Shown piece by piece: positions 1 through 7,459 of a DNA stretch of 32,629 nt. The stretch is from Planctomycetota bacterium (GTDB lineage Bacteria; Planctomycetota; Phycisphaerae; Sedimentisphaerales; Anaerobacaceae), in contig DUZJ01000039.1 in assembly GCA_013349615.1 (NCBI GenBank), positions 1 to 32,629 of the forward strand, in the 5' to 3' direction. The first letter of the stretch is position 1. The number at the start of each line of letters is the position of its first letter. The notes under the pieces were generated by a model. The model saw only the letters and a program-made list of their open reading frames with translations. It had not been told where the DNA came from and did not search any database. Both the position numbers and the translations under genes were made by a program.

Positions 1-305
1 CGAGAATCAAACTTTAGCTCACTTTAGGCACTTTAGCTCACTTTTCACTAACTTTTCCTCTACAACTGTAGTGAGCGCACTACAAATCGCTCATTTTATG
101 CAAAACAAACCCAATTTCCAAAAAGCCCAAATGAACGTAAATATGGTATTATCAAGGGATTACGAAGATGAGACACTTGGTCAACGCGGGAAAAACAAAC
201 CCAATTCAAACCCAATACAAACCCAATCAAACCCAATTAAAGCCAATAAAATGCCAAAACAAACCCAATTCAAACCCAAACAAACCCAATTCAAACCCAA
301 TTTCA
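1..305 (+). repeat. Dispersed A/C-rich repeat, copy 1 (left end outside window)
   Basis: This segment is nearly identical to 8345-8650 over its first ~190 bases. It begins with CGAGAATCAAACTTTAGCTC, contains a perfect 7-bp hairpin at 67-84 (TGTAGTG, loop AGCG, CACTACA) and continues into an array of degenerate AAACCCAA words (about 110-300). The array differs in word number between the copies, which suggests slippage or recombination. One frame stays open in both copies (translation begins MQNKPNFQKAQMNVN), so gene callers will predict spurious low-complexity proteins here. I recall similar sequences as abundant intergenic elements in Phycisphaerae/Sedimentisphaerales genomes. No transposase is present, so the mode of spread is unknown. 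Confidence 0.8.
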
Positions 306-358
306 AAGGCAAGAATTGGGGCGTAAATATTATTGCGTCGGCGTGGTGGAGCGACTGG

Positions 359-796
359 TTACACGTCTTCTTTTCTCCATATCATGTCGAACTTCTGATG
401 TCCTTCCAGACTTGTGTACACGCCGGCTTTGGCAAATCCGCGTTTTTCGAAGAACTCAATACCTGCCTGGTTCTTCTGGAAGATGCCAAGAGCAAGAGAT
501 TCCTTGCGTTCCATTACGAAATTCAGCAGGGCGGTCCCAATACCCTTTTTTTGGTATTGCGAATCAACGACCATATCCCATATATAATGGTCCTTTATCG
601 TTATGAAGGCCTTGATTATTCCATCCTCTTCATAGACATATCCTTCTGCTGTGCGTGTTACGTTTTTCATCTCATCAAGTCTCTTGCCCCAGAACTTCTC
701 GGGCTCGGTAACGAAATTGTATACACGCACTATTTCGCTGAGCCACATATCAGCTACGCGTTCCATATCCTTTTTTGGTTCCAGTGGTCGTATCAT
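359..796 (-). CDS. GNAT-family N-acetyltransferase
   Basis: The product is 145 aa, a usual length for a single-domain GCN5-related N-acetyltransferase. The acetyl-CoA pyrophosphate-binding motif A is visible as Q-K-K-G-I-G-T-A near residues 82-89 after a beta strand (WDMVVDSQYQ), and a motif B-like stretch follows (F-F-E-K-R-G-F). The N-terminus MIRPLEP is typical of the family. A good ribosome binding site (GAGAGGTG) lies 5-6 bases before the ATG. The family transfers acetyl from acetyl-CoA to amines; the substrate cannot be told from the sequence. It stands alone between repeat copy 1 and a repeat-derived intergenic region, so context gives no hint of role. Confidence 0.88.
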   Translation of the reverse strand: MIRPLEPKKDMERVADMWLSEIVRVYNFVTEPEKFWGKRLDEMKNVTRTAEGYVYEEDGIIKAFITIKDHYIWDMVVDSQYQKKGIGTALLNFVMERKESLALGIFQKNQAGIEFFEKRGFAKAGVYTSLEGHQKFDMIWRKEDV

Positions 797-840
797 ATTA
801 AATCACCTCTCTAACAATTGAACTTACCAGCGGCATTTAT

Positions 841-1333
841 GGAACATCCAAGTTCAGCCGCTGGTTCATTTCGTTTTTCGTCGTTAGTATTTAGCCGTTA
901 GTATTTCGTAAATCGTTAATAACACAGCGTTTAGCGGGTAGATATTAGTCATCAACCGATAGTTGTTAGCCGTCAGTATGCCACGCCCGCCGATGTTATT
1001 ATGAAGGGTATTGTGGGTGAAAGCAAGAAAAAAACGCTTGGAAGCCGGGCAAATCCGAAGCACAAAGCACGAAAATTCAAGTGTTCAAGATGTACAAAAA
1101 ACCCACGTAAAATCCCGAATAAAAACATTGGGACGGGCGTGGGTCTAAATACTTTTCGAGATTGCTTCCGCCGTCAGGCGTCCTGGGGAGTCCTAAAAAG
1201 AGGCCTCGCAATGGCACAAGAAATGATTAATGATAAGTGATGAGTGAGATTGCCGGCGTGTTCATTCTTGCTTTTTCCTGTGATATGTGGTAGAATTCTA
1301 TCCTCAACGAATTATTAAAGGAAAGGGTCGATT
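841..1333. other. Intergenic region with degenerate repeat words, no convincing gene
   Basis: About 490 bases without a supportable gene. From about 884 to 985 the DNA is built from variants of GTTAGTATTTAGCC (two near-exact copies in tandem at 884-910, then degraded forms). From about 1050 to 1095 there is a stretch of AATCCGAAGCACAAAGCACG type, which I recall as common intergenic filler in environmental Planctomycetota genomes. A 79-codon open frame (1001-1240) crosses this filler and has no domain-like features. The last ~20 bases hold the purine-rich ribosome binding site (AAAGGAAAGGG) of the next gene. Confidence 0.6.
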
Positions 1334-2719
1334 ATGAAATCACACTATCGCATGAGCAGGTTGAAATTGGCGATTTTGGCTGTGCTGGTATTTGCCGGGC
1401 CGCAGTTCGTTTTTGCGACGGTGCTGGATGATTACGTAAAAAAGCCGGATGCGAACTACCGCTATAGCCTCAAAGATACCATCAAGGGTAAAGGGTACAC
1501 GGCCTACGTTCTGGATATGACGTCACAGTCGTGGCGCAACGGCCTCGAAGTTGACCGAACGCTGTGGCGGCATTGGCTGACAATCATCAAGCCGGACAAG
1601 GTCCGCAGTGATATTGGGCTGCTTTGGATAAACGGGGGTAGTAACAATGACGCTGCTCCGAGCAAAGCCGATATGATGTTAGTCAATATAGCGCTGTCCA
1701 GCGGTACGGTCGTGGCGGATTTGCGAATGGTTCCGAACCAGCCTTTGCGTTTTCCTGACGGCGGCCGGCCTCGATATGAAGATGCGATTATCGCTTATAC
1801 GTTTGACAAGTGTTTGGCCACGGGCGACCAGACGTGGCCGCTGCTGCTGCCGATGGTCAAAAGTGCCGTGCGGGCAATGGATACGGTCCAGAAATATGTT
1901 GCGTCCGTCAGCGGCGGGGGGGTTGCGGTAAAAAAGTTTGTCGTTTCGGGGGCGTCGAAGCGGGGGTGGACTACGTGGTTGACGGCGGCGGTCGATAAGC
2001 GGGTGGCAGCGATTGCGCCGGCTGTCATCGACGTGCTGAATATGAAGGAGTCGATGGAACACCATTTCAGTGCGTATGGATTCTATGCACCGGCGATTCG
2101 TGATTACGAGGAGATGAAGGTTTTTGACAGGCTCTTGACGGCGAAAGGGGAGGCTTTGAGAAAACTCGTGGATCCCTACGAGTATCGGGCCCGCTATATG
2201 ATGCCGAAGTTTCTGGTGAATTCGACGGGGGACCAGTTTTTTTTGCCGGATTCGGCGCAATTTTATTTTGACGATTTGCCGGGCGAAAAATACCTGCGAT
2301 ATATCCCCAATACGGACCACGGCCTCAACGCCGATGCTGCGGTGAGTCTGTTATTGTTCTATAAGTCGGTCCTGAGGAATTCGGCGCTGCCGAAGTTCAC
2401 GTGGAAGGTCGAAGGGGACAAGATAGGCGTCAAGCCGATAAGCGGTAAGCTCGAAGGGGTTAATCTTTGGCAGGCGACGAATGAAAAGACACGTGATTTT
2501 CGCGTTGATACTATCGGGCGGGTGTGGAAAAGCTCTCCTCTGAAGGTCAATGAGAATGGCGTTCGTTTTGATGTTAGGATTGCGGAGCCGAAAGAAGGGT
2601 GGACGGCGTTTTTTGTTGAGATGGTTTATGACAGCGGTACGCCCGTTCCTTATAAGTTTACGACACAGGTGCACGTGGTGCCGGAGCGTCTGCCGTTTGC
2701 GGATAAGTTAGCCCACTAA
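1334..2719 (+). CDS. Secreted PhoPQ-activated pathogenicity-related (PqaA-like) alpha/beta hydrolase
   Basis: The 461-aa product has an N-terminal signal peptide (hydrophobic residues about 11-28, likely cleaved after F-A-T or nearby), so it is exported. The body matches the PhoPQ_related family (Pfam PF10142), an alpha/beta-hydrolase fold. Visible catalytic residues are a nucleophile Ser208 in S-G-A-S-K-R-G-W, Asp300 in N-S-T-G-D-Q-F-F and His329 in N-T-D-H-G-L. The W-R-H-W-L-T-I-I-K-P-D segment (78-88) is also family-typical. Length fits the family (about 450-500 aa). A purine-rich site precedes the first ATG; Met7 is an alternative. The family is linked to PhoP/PhoQ regulation in enterobacteria but is common in Planctomycetota with unknown substrate; a periplasmic peptidase or esterase role is inference. 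Confidence 0.9.
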   Translation: MKSHYRMSRLKLAILAVLVFAGPQFVFATVLDDYVKKPDANYRYSLKDTIKGKGYTAYVLDMTSQSWRNGLEVDRTLWRHWLTIIKPDKVRSDIGLLWINGGSNNDAAPSKADMMLVNIALSSGTVVADLRMVPNQPLRFPDGGRPRYEDAIIAYTFDKCLATGDQTWPLLLPMVKSAVRAMDTVQKYVASVSGGGVAVKKFVVSGASKRGWTTWLTAAVDKRVAAIAPAVIDVLNMKESMEHHFSAYGFYAPAIRDYEEMKVFDRLLTAKGEALRKLVDPYEYRARYMMPKFLVNSTGDQFFLPDSAQFYFDDLPGEKYLRYIPNTDHGLNADAAVSLLLFYKSVLRNSALPKFTWKVEGDKIGVKPISGKLEGVNLWQATNEKTRDFRVDTIGRVWKSSPLKVNENGVRFDVRIAEPKEGWTAFFVEMVYDSGTPVPYKFTTQVHVVPERLPFADKLAH

Positions 2720-2911
2720 ACTGACATAATACGGCCGACTCGTTATTCCGAATAAATAACTTCTTGTGTTTTAAGGAGCGTATAACGGCTAAAAAGCAAG
2801 ATTTAATCGGCTGCTGTGGTCTCTATTGAGGCGATTGTGCCTGTAATACTCAAACCGCTGCTAATTTGGCACAAGATTTGACGAGAGAAGTTTGGCCTTC
2901 GCGTTTTATTG

Positions 2912-4069
2912 CTATGCCTTATCCCAATCCAGCGCCTGTTTCAAATCAGCTATAAGCTCTTTGGTATCTCCGATTCCGGCTGACAGGCGAACGGTATTCG
3001 GGCTGACCCCGAAGGTTGTCCTTCTTTCTTCCGGCAGATACAGCATTGTAGTAAGAACGGGGAGGCAGACCAAAGTTTCGGTACAGCCGAGACTTACTGC
3101 GTGATAAATAACTTTCAATTTCTCAACGAATTTCTTTGCCTCCGCTTGAGTCTTGCCAACGTCAAAGGCGAGCACTCCGCCAAAACCTTTTTTCATTTGG
3201 CTGCATGCGGTTTTATGTCCGGCATCGCCCGGCAAACCCGGATAGCATATCCTGGTTATCTTCGGATGGCCGGCAAGAAACTCGGCGATAGCCATAGCAT
3301 TTTCCGACATTTTTGCTGCACGTATTTCGAATGTTTTTAAGCCCCGTTCCAGCAGGGAGGCCGAGAATGCGTCAAGCGTAGTGCCTATCGCCTGTCGCGT
3401 GAACCAAAGCTCATCGTAAAACTGGCGGCTCGAACACGCAATCACACCCGTCATAAGGTCATTGTGCCCGCCGAGGCCTTTTGTCGCGCTGTGTACGACC
3501 AAATCGGCGCCAAGGGTTAACGGCAACTGGTGGTAGGGCGTGGCAAATGTATTGTCAACGACAAGCAACGCACCGACACGGTCAGCCTGTTGGCGAAGAT
3601 ACTTAATATCAACCACTTTGACCAAGGGATTGCTCGGGGTTTCACAGAAAATCATCTTAGTATTATCCTTGATACTCTCTGCGACTTTTTCCGGCTCAGC
3701 GGCATCCAGCCACGTAATCTCAACGCCGAATTTCTCAAGAATCAGCGAAACCTTGTAGTTTGCGCCGTAAACATCATGAAAGGTGAGAAGATTGTCACCT
3801 GCCTTCAGATACGTCAAAAAAATCATTGTCAAAGCAGCCATACCCGTTGTGCAGATAACGCAGTCATTGGCTTTTTCCATCAGGGCGATTTCTTTTTCGA
3901 CCGCCCGTATAGTCGGATTGTCATCACGGTGGTATGTATAACCGTCAATCTCGCCGTCTGTTATCTGTTGCAGTATCTCAAACGATACGTATTCATAATT
4001 GACCGCCGAGACAATCGGCGTAACCATCGGCTTATTGCCGTAGGGCGTAAGGTGCTCTCTTTGCCTCAT
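2912..4069 (-). CDS. Cys/Met-metabolism PLP-dependent enzyme (cystathionine gamma-synthase / gamma-lyase family)
   Basis: The 385-aa product has the full length of the trans-sulfuration family (PF01053). The PLP lysine is Lys197 in H-S-A-T-K-G-L-G-G-H. Asp172 (V-V-D-N-T-F-A-T-P) binds the pyridine nitrogen. The neighbour-subunit phosphate-binding pair Tyr46/Arg48 lies in Y-T-Y-H-R-D-D-N-P-T, and Tyr101 stacks on the cofactor. The C-terminal S-L-G-x-x-E-T-L and V-R-L-S-x-G-I-G motifs are present. Cystathionine gamma-synthase, cystathionine gamma-lyase and methionine gamma-lyase cannot be separated with confidence by reading, so no symbol is given. It converges on the upstream hydrolase gene and stands as a single transcription unit; no riboswitch was recognised upstream. 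Confidence 0.92.
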   Translation of the reverse strand: MRQREHLTPYGNKPMVTPIVSAVNYEYVSFEILQQITDGEIDGYTYHRDDNPTIRAVEKEIALMEKANDCVICTTGMAALTMIFLTYLKAGDNLLTFHDVYGANYKVSLILEKFGVEITWLDAAEPEKVAESIKDNTKMIFCETPSNPLVKVVDIKYLRQQADRVGALLVVDNTFATPYHQLPLTLGADLVVHSATKGLGGHNDLMTGVIACSSRQFYDELWFTRQAIGTTLDAFSASLLERGLKTFEIRAAKMSENAMAIAEFLAGHPKITRICYPGLPGDAGHKTACSQMKKGFGGVLAFDVGKTQAEAKKFVEKLKVIYHAVSLGCTETLVCLPVLTTMLYLPEERRTTFGVSPNTVRLSAGIGDTKELIADLKQALDWDKA

Positions 4070-4229
4070 TTTCCGATTTCCCTTAATAAAATATCAAAAC
4101 ATTCAGGCCTGAAAGACAGAGATAGGTATTTTAGCAGGAATTGACGTTGACTTCTACAACTTTTTTCCGGCATGCAAATACGACTTTCAATCGCCATCTT
4201 GGATATACTCCTCTCCAAAAAAGCTACTT

Positions 4230-4246
4230 ATAGTCTCGTAGACTAT
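4230..4246 (+). promoter_or_regulatory. C-box-like operator for the controller protein
   Basis: A perfect inverted repeat, ATAGTCT-CGT-AGACTAT, lies 28 bases before the ATG of the small HTH gene. Including flanks it reads ACTTATAGTC ... GACTATGCG, which closely resembles the C-boxes (GACT/AGTC half sites, CTTATAGTC core) bound by restriction-modification controller proteins such as C.Esp1396I and C.AhdI. A possible -10 (CATAAT, 4262-4267) sits 17 bases after TAGACT (4239-4244), so the operator overlaps the -35, as in self-activating C genes. The expected start of transcription would fall at about 4274, immediately before the ATG. Confidence 0.75.
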
Positions 4247-4274
4247 GCGTATCACTTGATCCATAATTGCCCGC

Positions 4275-4484
4275 ATGAGTAAAAACAACGTACTAAAGGA
4301 GTTTGCCCGAAACGTAAGGACTTTGCGCCTTAAGAGGGGCTGGTCACAGGAGGAACTTGCCCGCCGTGCTGACCTTCACAGAACCTACATAGGAGCCATA
4401 GAAAGAAACGAACGAAACGTCAGTTTACTCAACGTCGAAAGGATCGCAAAAGCTTTGGGTGTAAGAGCAAAGGATTTGTTGTGA
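4275..4484 (+). CDS. Controller (C) protein of a restriction-modification system, Xre-type HTH
   Basis: The 69-aa product is a single helix-turn-helix domain (HTH_3/Xre). Residues 6-66 contain the pattern L-R-L-K-R-G-W-S-Q-E-E-L-A, then R-T-Y-I-G-A-I-E-R-N-E-R-N-V and L-L-N-V-E-R-I-A-K-A-L-G-V. Size, the R-T-Y-I-G-x-I-E-R-x-x-R-N recognition helix and the upstream C-box match C proteins, which dimerise on GACT/AGTC operators to time expression of restriction and methylation genes. No Shine-Dalgarno is visible (bases before ATG are TTGCCCGC) and the predicted transcript starts at the ATG, so translation is probably leaderless, as reported for several C genes. Its stop codon overlaps the GTG of a truncated methyltransferase gene. 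A generic phage-type repressor is the alternative. Confidence 0.85.
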   Translation: MSKNNVLKEFARNVRTLRLKRGWSQEELARRADLHRTYIGAIERNERNVSLLNVERIAKALGVRAKDLL

Positions 4485-4570
4485 GTGTTGTTGCTGAAAA
4501 ATCAACTTTAGCAAAACCCTTCTTAAAATGGGCAGGGGGCAAGGGCCAGCTTATTAACAAGATGGGATGA
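4481..4570 (+). pseudogene. Truncated Dam-like (D12 class) adenine-specific DNA methyltransferase, N-terminus only
   Basis: A GTG overlapping the stop codon of the controller gene opens a 29-codon frame reading MSVVAEKSTLAKPF then L-K-W-A-G-G-K-G-Q-L-I and ending in TGA. P-F-L-K-W-A-G-G-K-x-x-L is the near-diagnostic N-terminal AdoMet-binding motif I of Dam/DpnM-type D12 methyltransferases (PF02086), which are normally about 270-300 aa. No F-V-G-G-G-A-x-F motif, target-recognition domain or D-P-P-Y motif follows in any frame before the convergent gene that ends at 4610. The gene was therefore cut by deletion or by insertion of the neighbouring cassette. It is too short to encode an active enzyme and is absent from simple ORF lists because of its size and GTG start. 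Confidence 0.82.
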
Positions 4571-4609
4571 CGTTTGCTAGCACTTTTATTCTTTTGTGTC
4601 AAATTGCAA

Positions 4610-5377
4610 CTAATAATCTCTTGGCAACAGTGCACGCCAGTGCCTTTGATTACCTGAGTCATCTTTGTAAGAAGCATTGTCTTTCCATATAATAGGAAGT
4701 GTGTTATTGGGGACAGTAAAATAAAAAGCTAATAATAATCCTACGTTTGCGTAATATCCTCTACCTGGATCTTGTAATCTAGCATTTAGGTCTCTTAAGA
4801 AATTCTTTTCTGTGCTATTGAAATTATTACACTTGTCGTTTAGATGCTGATGTGTCTTTTCCTTGAGAATAACGCCGGGTATGACTGAAATCGTAGTATT
4901 TTCTTCGATTTTCTTTATTCCTTGAGGTGTTGCACATAGACATAACAAGTAACCACTATGGCTTGGATTTAGCATTTGGCTTAATTTTTTTAGTTGTTTT
5001 ACTGATTGTGTTCCAGTGCCAACTAAATCGTCAATAAATACTATCTTGCTGTTTTCTGGTAATTGTGGGATTTCCCATATTTCTTTTAATTTATGCTTAT
5101 AATTTCTAAAGGTGTGGAAAAATTCGTATGCCAAGATCTCACCACTTTTTCCTAACGGTCCTAATTTGAAAATGTAGCAACTGTTACTTCCTATCAGCTT
5201 CTTATTCTGATTTACTGCATCTCGCAGAATTTTCCTTATTTTACGGCCATTAAAAATTTCAAGATAATTTAGTATTTTTCCTATGGATTCCTCAGAAATG
5301 TCAAGCTGTGACTTCCATTTTCCAACAGAGTTGCGAACGTACCCGTGATACTCACGCAATTTTTCTTCTATGCTCAT
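4610..5377 (-). CDS. Phosphoribosyltransferase-like protein (PRTase-CE-type), coupled to a ParB-domain gene
   Basis: From the ATG at 5377 the product is 255 aa; a TTG two codons earlier (5383) would overlap the ParB stop. The clearest motif is V-F-I-D-D-L-V-G-T-G-T-Q-S (about residues 113-125), the PRPP-binding loop of type I phosphoribosyltransferases (two acidic residues followed by T-G-T). The N-terminal ~100 residues are helical and charged. The C-terminus N-N-T-L-P-I-I-W ... W-R-A-L-L-P-R resembles the family I remember as PRTase-CE, named for its occurrence in biological-conflict elements; that assignment is from memory. It starts two bases after the ParB-domain gene, so the two are translationally coupled. 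Its reaction and target are unknown. Base composition is AT-rich compared with the flanks. Confidence 0.7.
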   Translation of the reverse strand: MSIEEKLREYHGYVRNSVGKWKSQLDISEESIGKILNYLEIFNGRKIRKILRDAVNQNKKLIGSNSCYIFKLGPLGKSGEILAYEFFHTFRNYKHKLKEIWEIPQLPENSKIVFIDDLVGTGTQSVKQLKKLSQMLNPSHSGYLLCLCATPQGIKKIEENTTISVIPGVILKEKTHQHLNDKCNNFNSTEKNFLRDLNARLQDPGRGYYANVGLLLAFYFTVPNNTLPIIWKDNASYKDDSGNQRHWRALLPRDY

Positions 5378-5379
5378 TT

Positions 5380-6327
5380 TCAATCAATATTTTCAATAAG
5401 TATATCCAAGCTATTCCTAAGTTCTTTTAGTTGTTCAGCAAAATAAACATCGCTAACCAGATTTGGATTTATTGTTTTCAAATTTTCATTCAGGTAGCTG
5501 ATATATTTGATAATATTTTTCCTTTTTCGGTCTGCCTCAATCTCAGGAACAGCAAAAACTTCTAAACCCGTATGTTTTGTTTTTATGAATTTATTGATCC
5601 TCAATTTGAACCTATTTAAGTTATTTTGATCTTCGTAGTAAGCCATGCATTTCCTTAACTCCCGAAATTCTTTAACATCAGAGACTATATTTTCTGAGAA
5701 TTTGTTCATACATATATCGATAAAAGTTTTGATTTTTTCTGGGTAGAGATATTCATTTTCTTGGCTCAAGCGATATGCGATTGGATAAATTTCTATGAAA
5801 AAATCTGTTGATATTTTACCTTCTCTATCCATCAAGATATTACGGTATGTTTCGGGAAACCACAAAAGCGCCTTACAACGTCTGATCATTGAACGACTAA
5901 CTCCGGTAAAGTTAGCCAGAGTAGACTCACTATCTGTCTTAAGTTTTTTCATCAGGACTTCCAATTTAAGCGCAGTAGGGAAAAGTGCCCACTCTTTTCT
6001 GTAATGATGGATGTTGAACATAAATAATATATTCTGAGTGACATCTCCGGGTTCGTCCACAACATTTGCTGGGATCTTTTTGAGTTTAAGATTATTTGCG
6101 CAACGCCATCTCCTTTCACCATCTAATAAGGAGTATTTTGTTTTGGGATATTTTCTCTTATTCTCAAATATTGTTATAGGAACCAAAATGCCAACTTTAT
6201 CGATGGAATTTCTAAGCTCTCTAAGATCCTCTGGATCAAAAATTAGTCTCGGATTATGGGGATTAGGAGATATATCATCTGGTGAGACCATCAATAATGT
6301 CTTTCTCTTTGACTTTTTCTTTGCCAT
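5380..6327 (-). CDS. ParB/Spo0J-type N-terminal domain protein
   Basis: The 315-aa product begins with a ParB N-terminal domain (PF02195; residues about 12-92): D-D-I-S-P-N-P-H-N-P-R, then L-R-N-S-I-D-K-V-G-I-L-V-P-I, and the signature D-G-E-R-R-W-R-C-A (69-77). This is the CTP-binding / nuclease-related motif of the fold. A helix-turn-helix-like segment follows (L-A-N-F-T-G-V-S-R-S-M-I-R-R, about 138-151). The C-terminal half is helical and charged and unlike chromosomal ParB. There is no parA beside it, so a chromosome-segregation role is unlikely; pairing with a phosphoribosyltransferase suggests a specialised module, possibly in defence. A clear AAAGGAAA ribosome binding site precedes the ATG. 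It is divergent from the 6466-7957 operon across 138 bases. Confidence 0.78.
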   Translation of the reverse strand: MAKKKSKRKTLLMVSPDDISPNPHNPRLIFDPEDLRELRNSIDKVGILVPITIFENKRKYPKTKYSLLDGERRWRCANNLKLKKIPANVVDEPGDVTQNILFMFNIHHYRKEWALFPTALKLEVLMKKLKTDSESTLANFTGVSRSMIRRCKALLWFPETYRNILMDREGKISTDFFIEIYPIAYRLSQENEYLYPEKIKTFIDICMNKFSENIVSDVKEFRELRKCMAYYEDQNNLNRFKLRINKFIKTKHTGLEVFAVPEIEADRKRKNIIKYISYLNENLKTINPNLVSDVYFAEQLKELRNSLDILIENID

Positions 6328-6465
6328 TTTATGTTTCCTTTAATGATATAAGAGAATGACGTATTTTAACAATACCCGATAATTATACCTTACCCCTCTA
6401 CGCCGTAAAGATTTATTCGGTCTTGATTTGACTAAATCCAGTATTTGATCAATAATACGCAAGTT
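6328..6465. promoter_or_regulatory. Divergent intergenic region between the ParB/PRTase and PLD-nuclease operons
   Basis: This 138-base AT-rich interval separates two divergent operons, so it must hold promoters for both. TATAAT-like hexamers occur on both strands (for example ATAATTATAC at 6380-6389), but no single -35/-10 pair stands out. No strong inverted repeat was seen. Co-location of both start regions makes joint regulation possible. Confidence 0.45.
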
Positions 6466-6639
6466 ATGGATAACAAAGCTGACCAATACAAAAACAACCC
6501 CGAATTCTTGGAATTTCTCAATAGGGAGTTTGATCACACTGCCGTTGACGCTACAATGGAAGAATTGGCGGAATTTGCCTTTGGCAGTGTGGATGGGGCG
6601 ATAGAAGCTTTTGAGGAGAGAATAAAAAATGAAAGTTGA
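6466..6639 (+). CDS. Small acidic protein encoded upstream of the PLD nuclease
   Basis: From ATG 6466 the product is 57 aa; a TTG at 6445 would add seven residues. It is acidic and apparently helical (E-F-L-E-F-L-N-R-E-F-D, then M-E-E-L-A-E-F-A-F-G-S-V-D-G-A-I-E-A-F-E). I recognise no family. Its last 11 bases overlap the start of the PLD-nuclease gene, which implies translational coupling. An acidic small protein co-translated with a nuclease could be an inhibitor, antitoxin or assembly partner, but this rests on context alone. No good Shine-Dalgarno precedes its ATG. Confidence 0.6.
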   Translation: MDNKADQYKNNPEFLEFLNREFDHTAVDATMEELAEFAFGSVDGAIEAFEERIKNES

Positions 6640-7450
6640 AATAATCACAAACCCTTCTACCGATGTTTTTATTGATCTGGTTAAAACCTCACAAGAGCAG
6701 CTACTGGCCTCCCCCTTTATCAAAGCCAATGTGGCGAAAATGATATTGGACAATAAGCCGACCAAAGCAAAAATATCTTTGCTGACCAGCTACAAGCTAA
6801 ATAGTTTCTACCGAAATTCATCTGACTTAACGGCCCTGAGCTCCTTTATCGAAAGCCGTATACCAGTCAGAAATTATCCGAAGTTGCATGCTAAAACATA
6901 TATTTTTGACTCCCAGCGTGCCATCATCACATCAGCGAATTTGACCTTGGGTGGCCTGCAAAATAACTATGAATGTGGGATTCTAATACATGACTCAGAT
7001 ACTGCCAGCAGACTCAAATCTGACTTTCTGCAAATCTTTCAAGATGAGGAAAAAGCATCAAAGGTAACTGAAGAAATTCTTTCCACAACAGAAGATATTC
7101 TTGCTAAAGTACCGAAGGAGAAAAGAATCAAATTCGAGAAATCAGAAAAGGATTTATTCCCAAAGGAACCTTACGAACCAGAAGATGACTTATACGATGG
7201 TGGTGTCACAAGTATCGTGAATACTTTATCAGGCTGGCGATTGGACACATTCAATGTGGTTTCGAGAATAACAGCTAATATCTTCAAACTCGATCAACTG
7301 TACGCCTTCAAAAAGCAGCTTCAAGAACTCCACCCGGACAATCTAAATATAGAAGCGAAAATACGGCAGCAGCTACAGGAACTCAGAGATTTGGGTTTGG
7401 TAGAGTTTCTTGGTGGAGGCGTCTATCGCAAATTGTGGAAGAATGTTTAG
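6629..7450 (+). CDS. PLD-superfamily restriction-endonuclease-like protein with DpnI-type C-terminal winged helix
   Basis: The 273-aa product has one phospholipase-D-type HKD motif: His87-A-Lys89, Asp94 and then T-S-A-N (101-104), fitting H-x-K-x4-D-x6-(G/T)-S-x-N. One motif per chain means a dimer would form the active site, as in BfiI/NgoFVII-type restriction enzymes and Nuc. Residues 140-195 are a charged linker. The last ~70 residues, with K-I-R-Q-Q-L-Q-E-L-R-D-L-G-L-V-E-F-L then Y-R-K-L, closely match the winged-helix domain at the C-terminus of DpnI (K-I-R-Q-Q-L-Q-I-L-R-D ... Y-R-K-L), which binds DNA. A GAGGAGAG site precedes the ATG. Domain content points to a sequence- or modification-directed DNA nuclease; specificity is unknown. 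It sits in the island that carries a truncated Dam-type methylase. Confidence 0.82.
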   Translation: MKVEIITNPSTDVFIDLVKTSQEQLLASPFIKANVAKMILDNKPTKAKISLLTSYKLNSFYRNSSDLTALSSFIESRIPVRNYPKLHAKTYIFDSQRAIITSANLTLGGLQNNYECGILIHDSDTASRLKSDFLQIFQDEEKASKVTEEILSTTEDILAKVPKEKRIKFEKSEKDLFPKEPYEPEDDLYDGGVTSIVNTLSGWRLDTFNVVSRITANIFKLDQLYAFKKQLQELHPDNLNIEAKIRQQLQELRDLGLVEFLGGGVYRKLWKNV

Positions 7451-7459
7451 AGGTGGACT

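Noticed and set aside
110..300. Possible CRISPR or telomere-like array (AAACCCAA words).
   Set aside because: Word spacing is irregular, there are no unique spacers of constant length and no cas genes.
71..814. A 247-codon plus-strand frame starting in repeat copy 1.
   Set aside because: It begins in the low-complexity repeat and continues antisense to a well-supported GNAT gene; the second part is the mirror of that gene.
1001..1240. A 79-codon plus-strand frame.
   Set aside because: Its translation is basic and low in pattern, it overlaps filler repeats, and it has no ribosome binding site or family match.
6340..6765. A 141-codon minus-strand frame.
   Set aside because: It is antisense to the 57-aa gene and the start of the PLD nuclease, which have ribosome binding sites and coding-like features.
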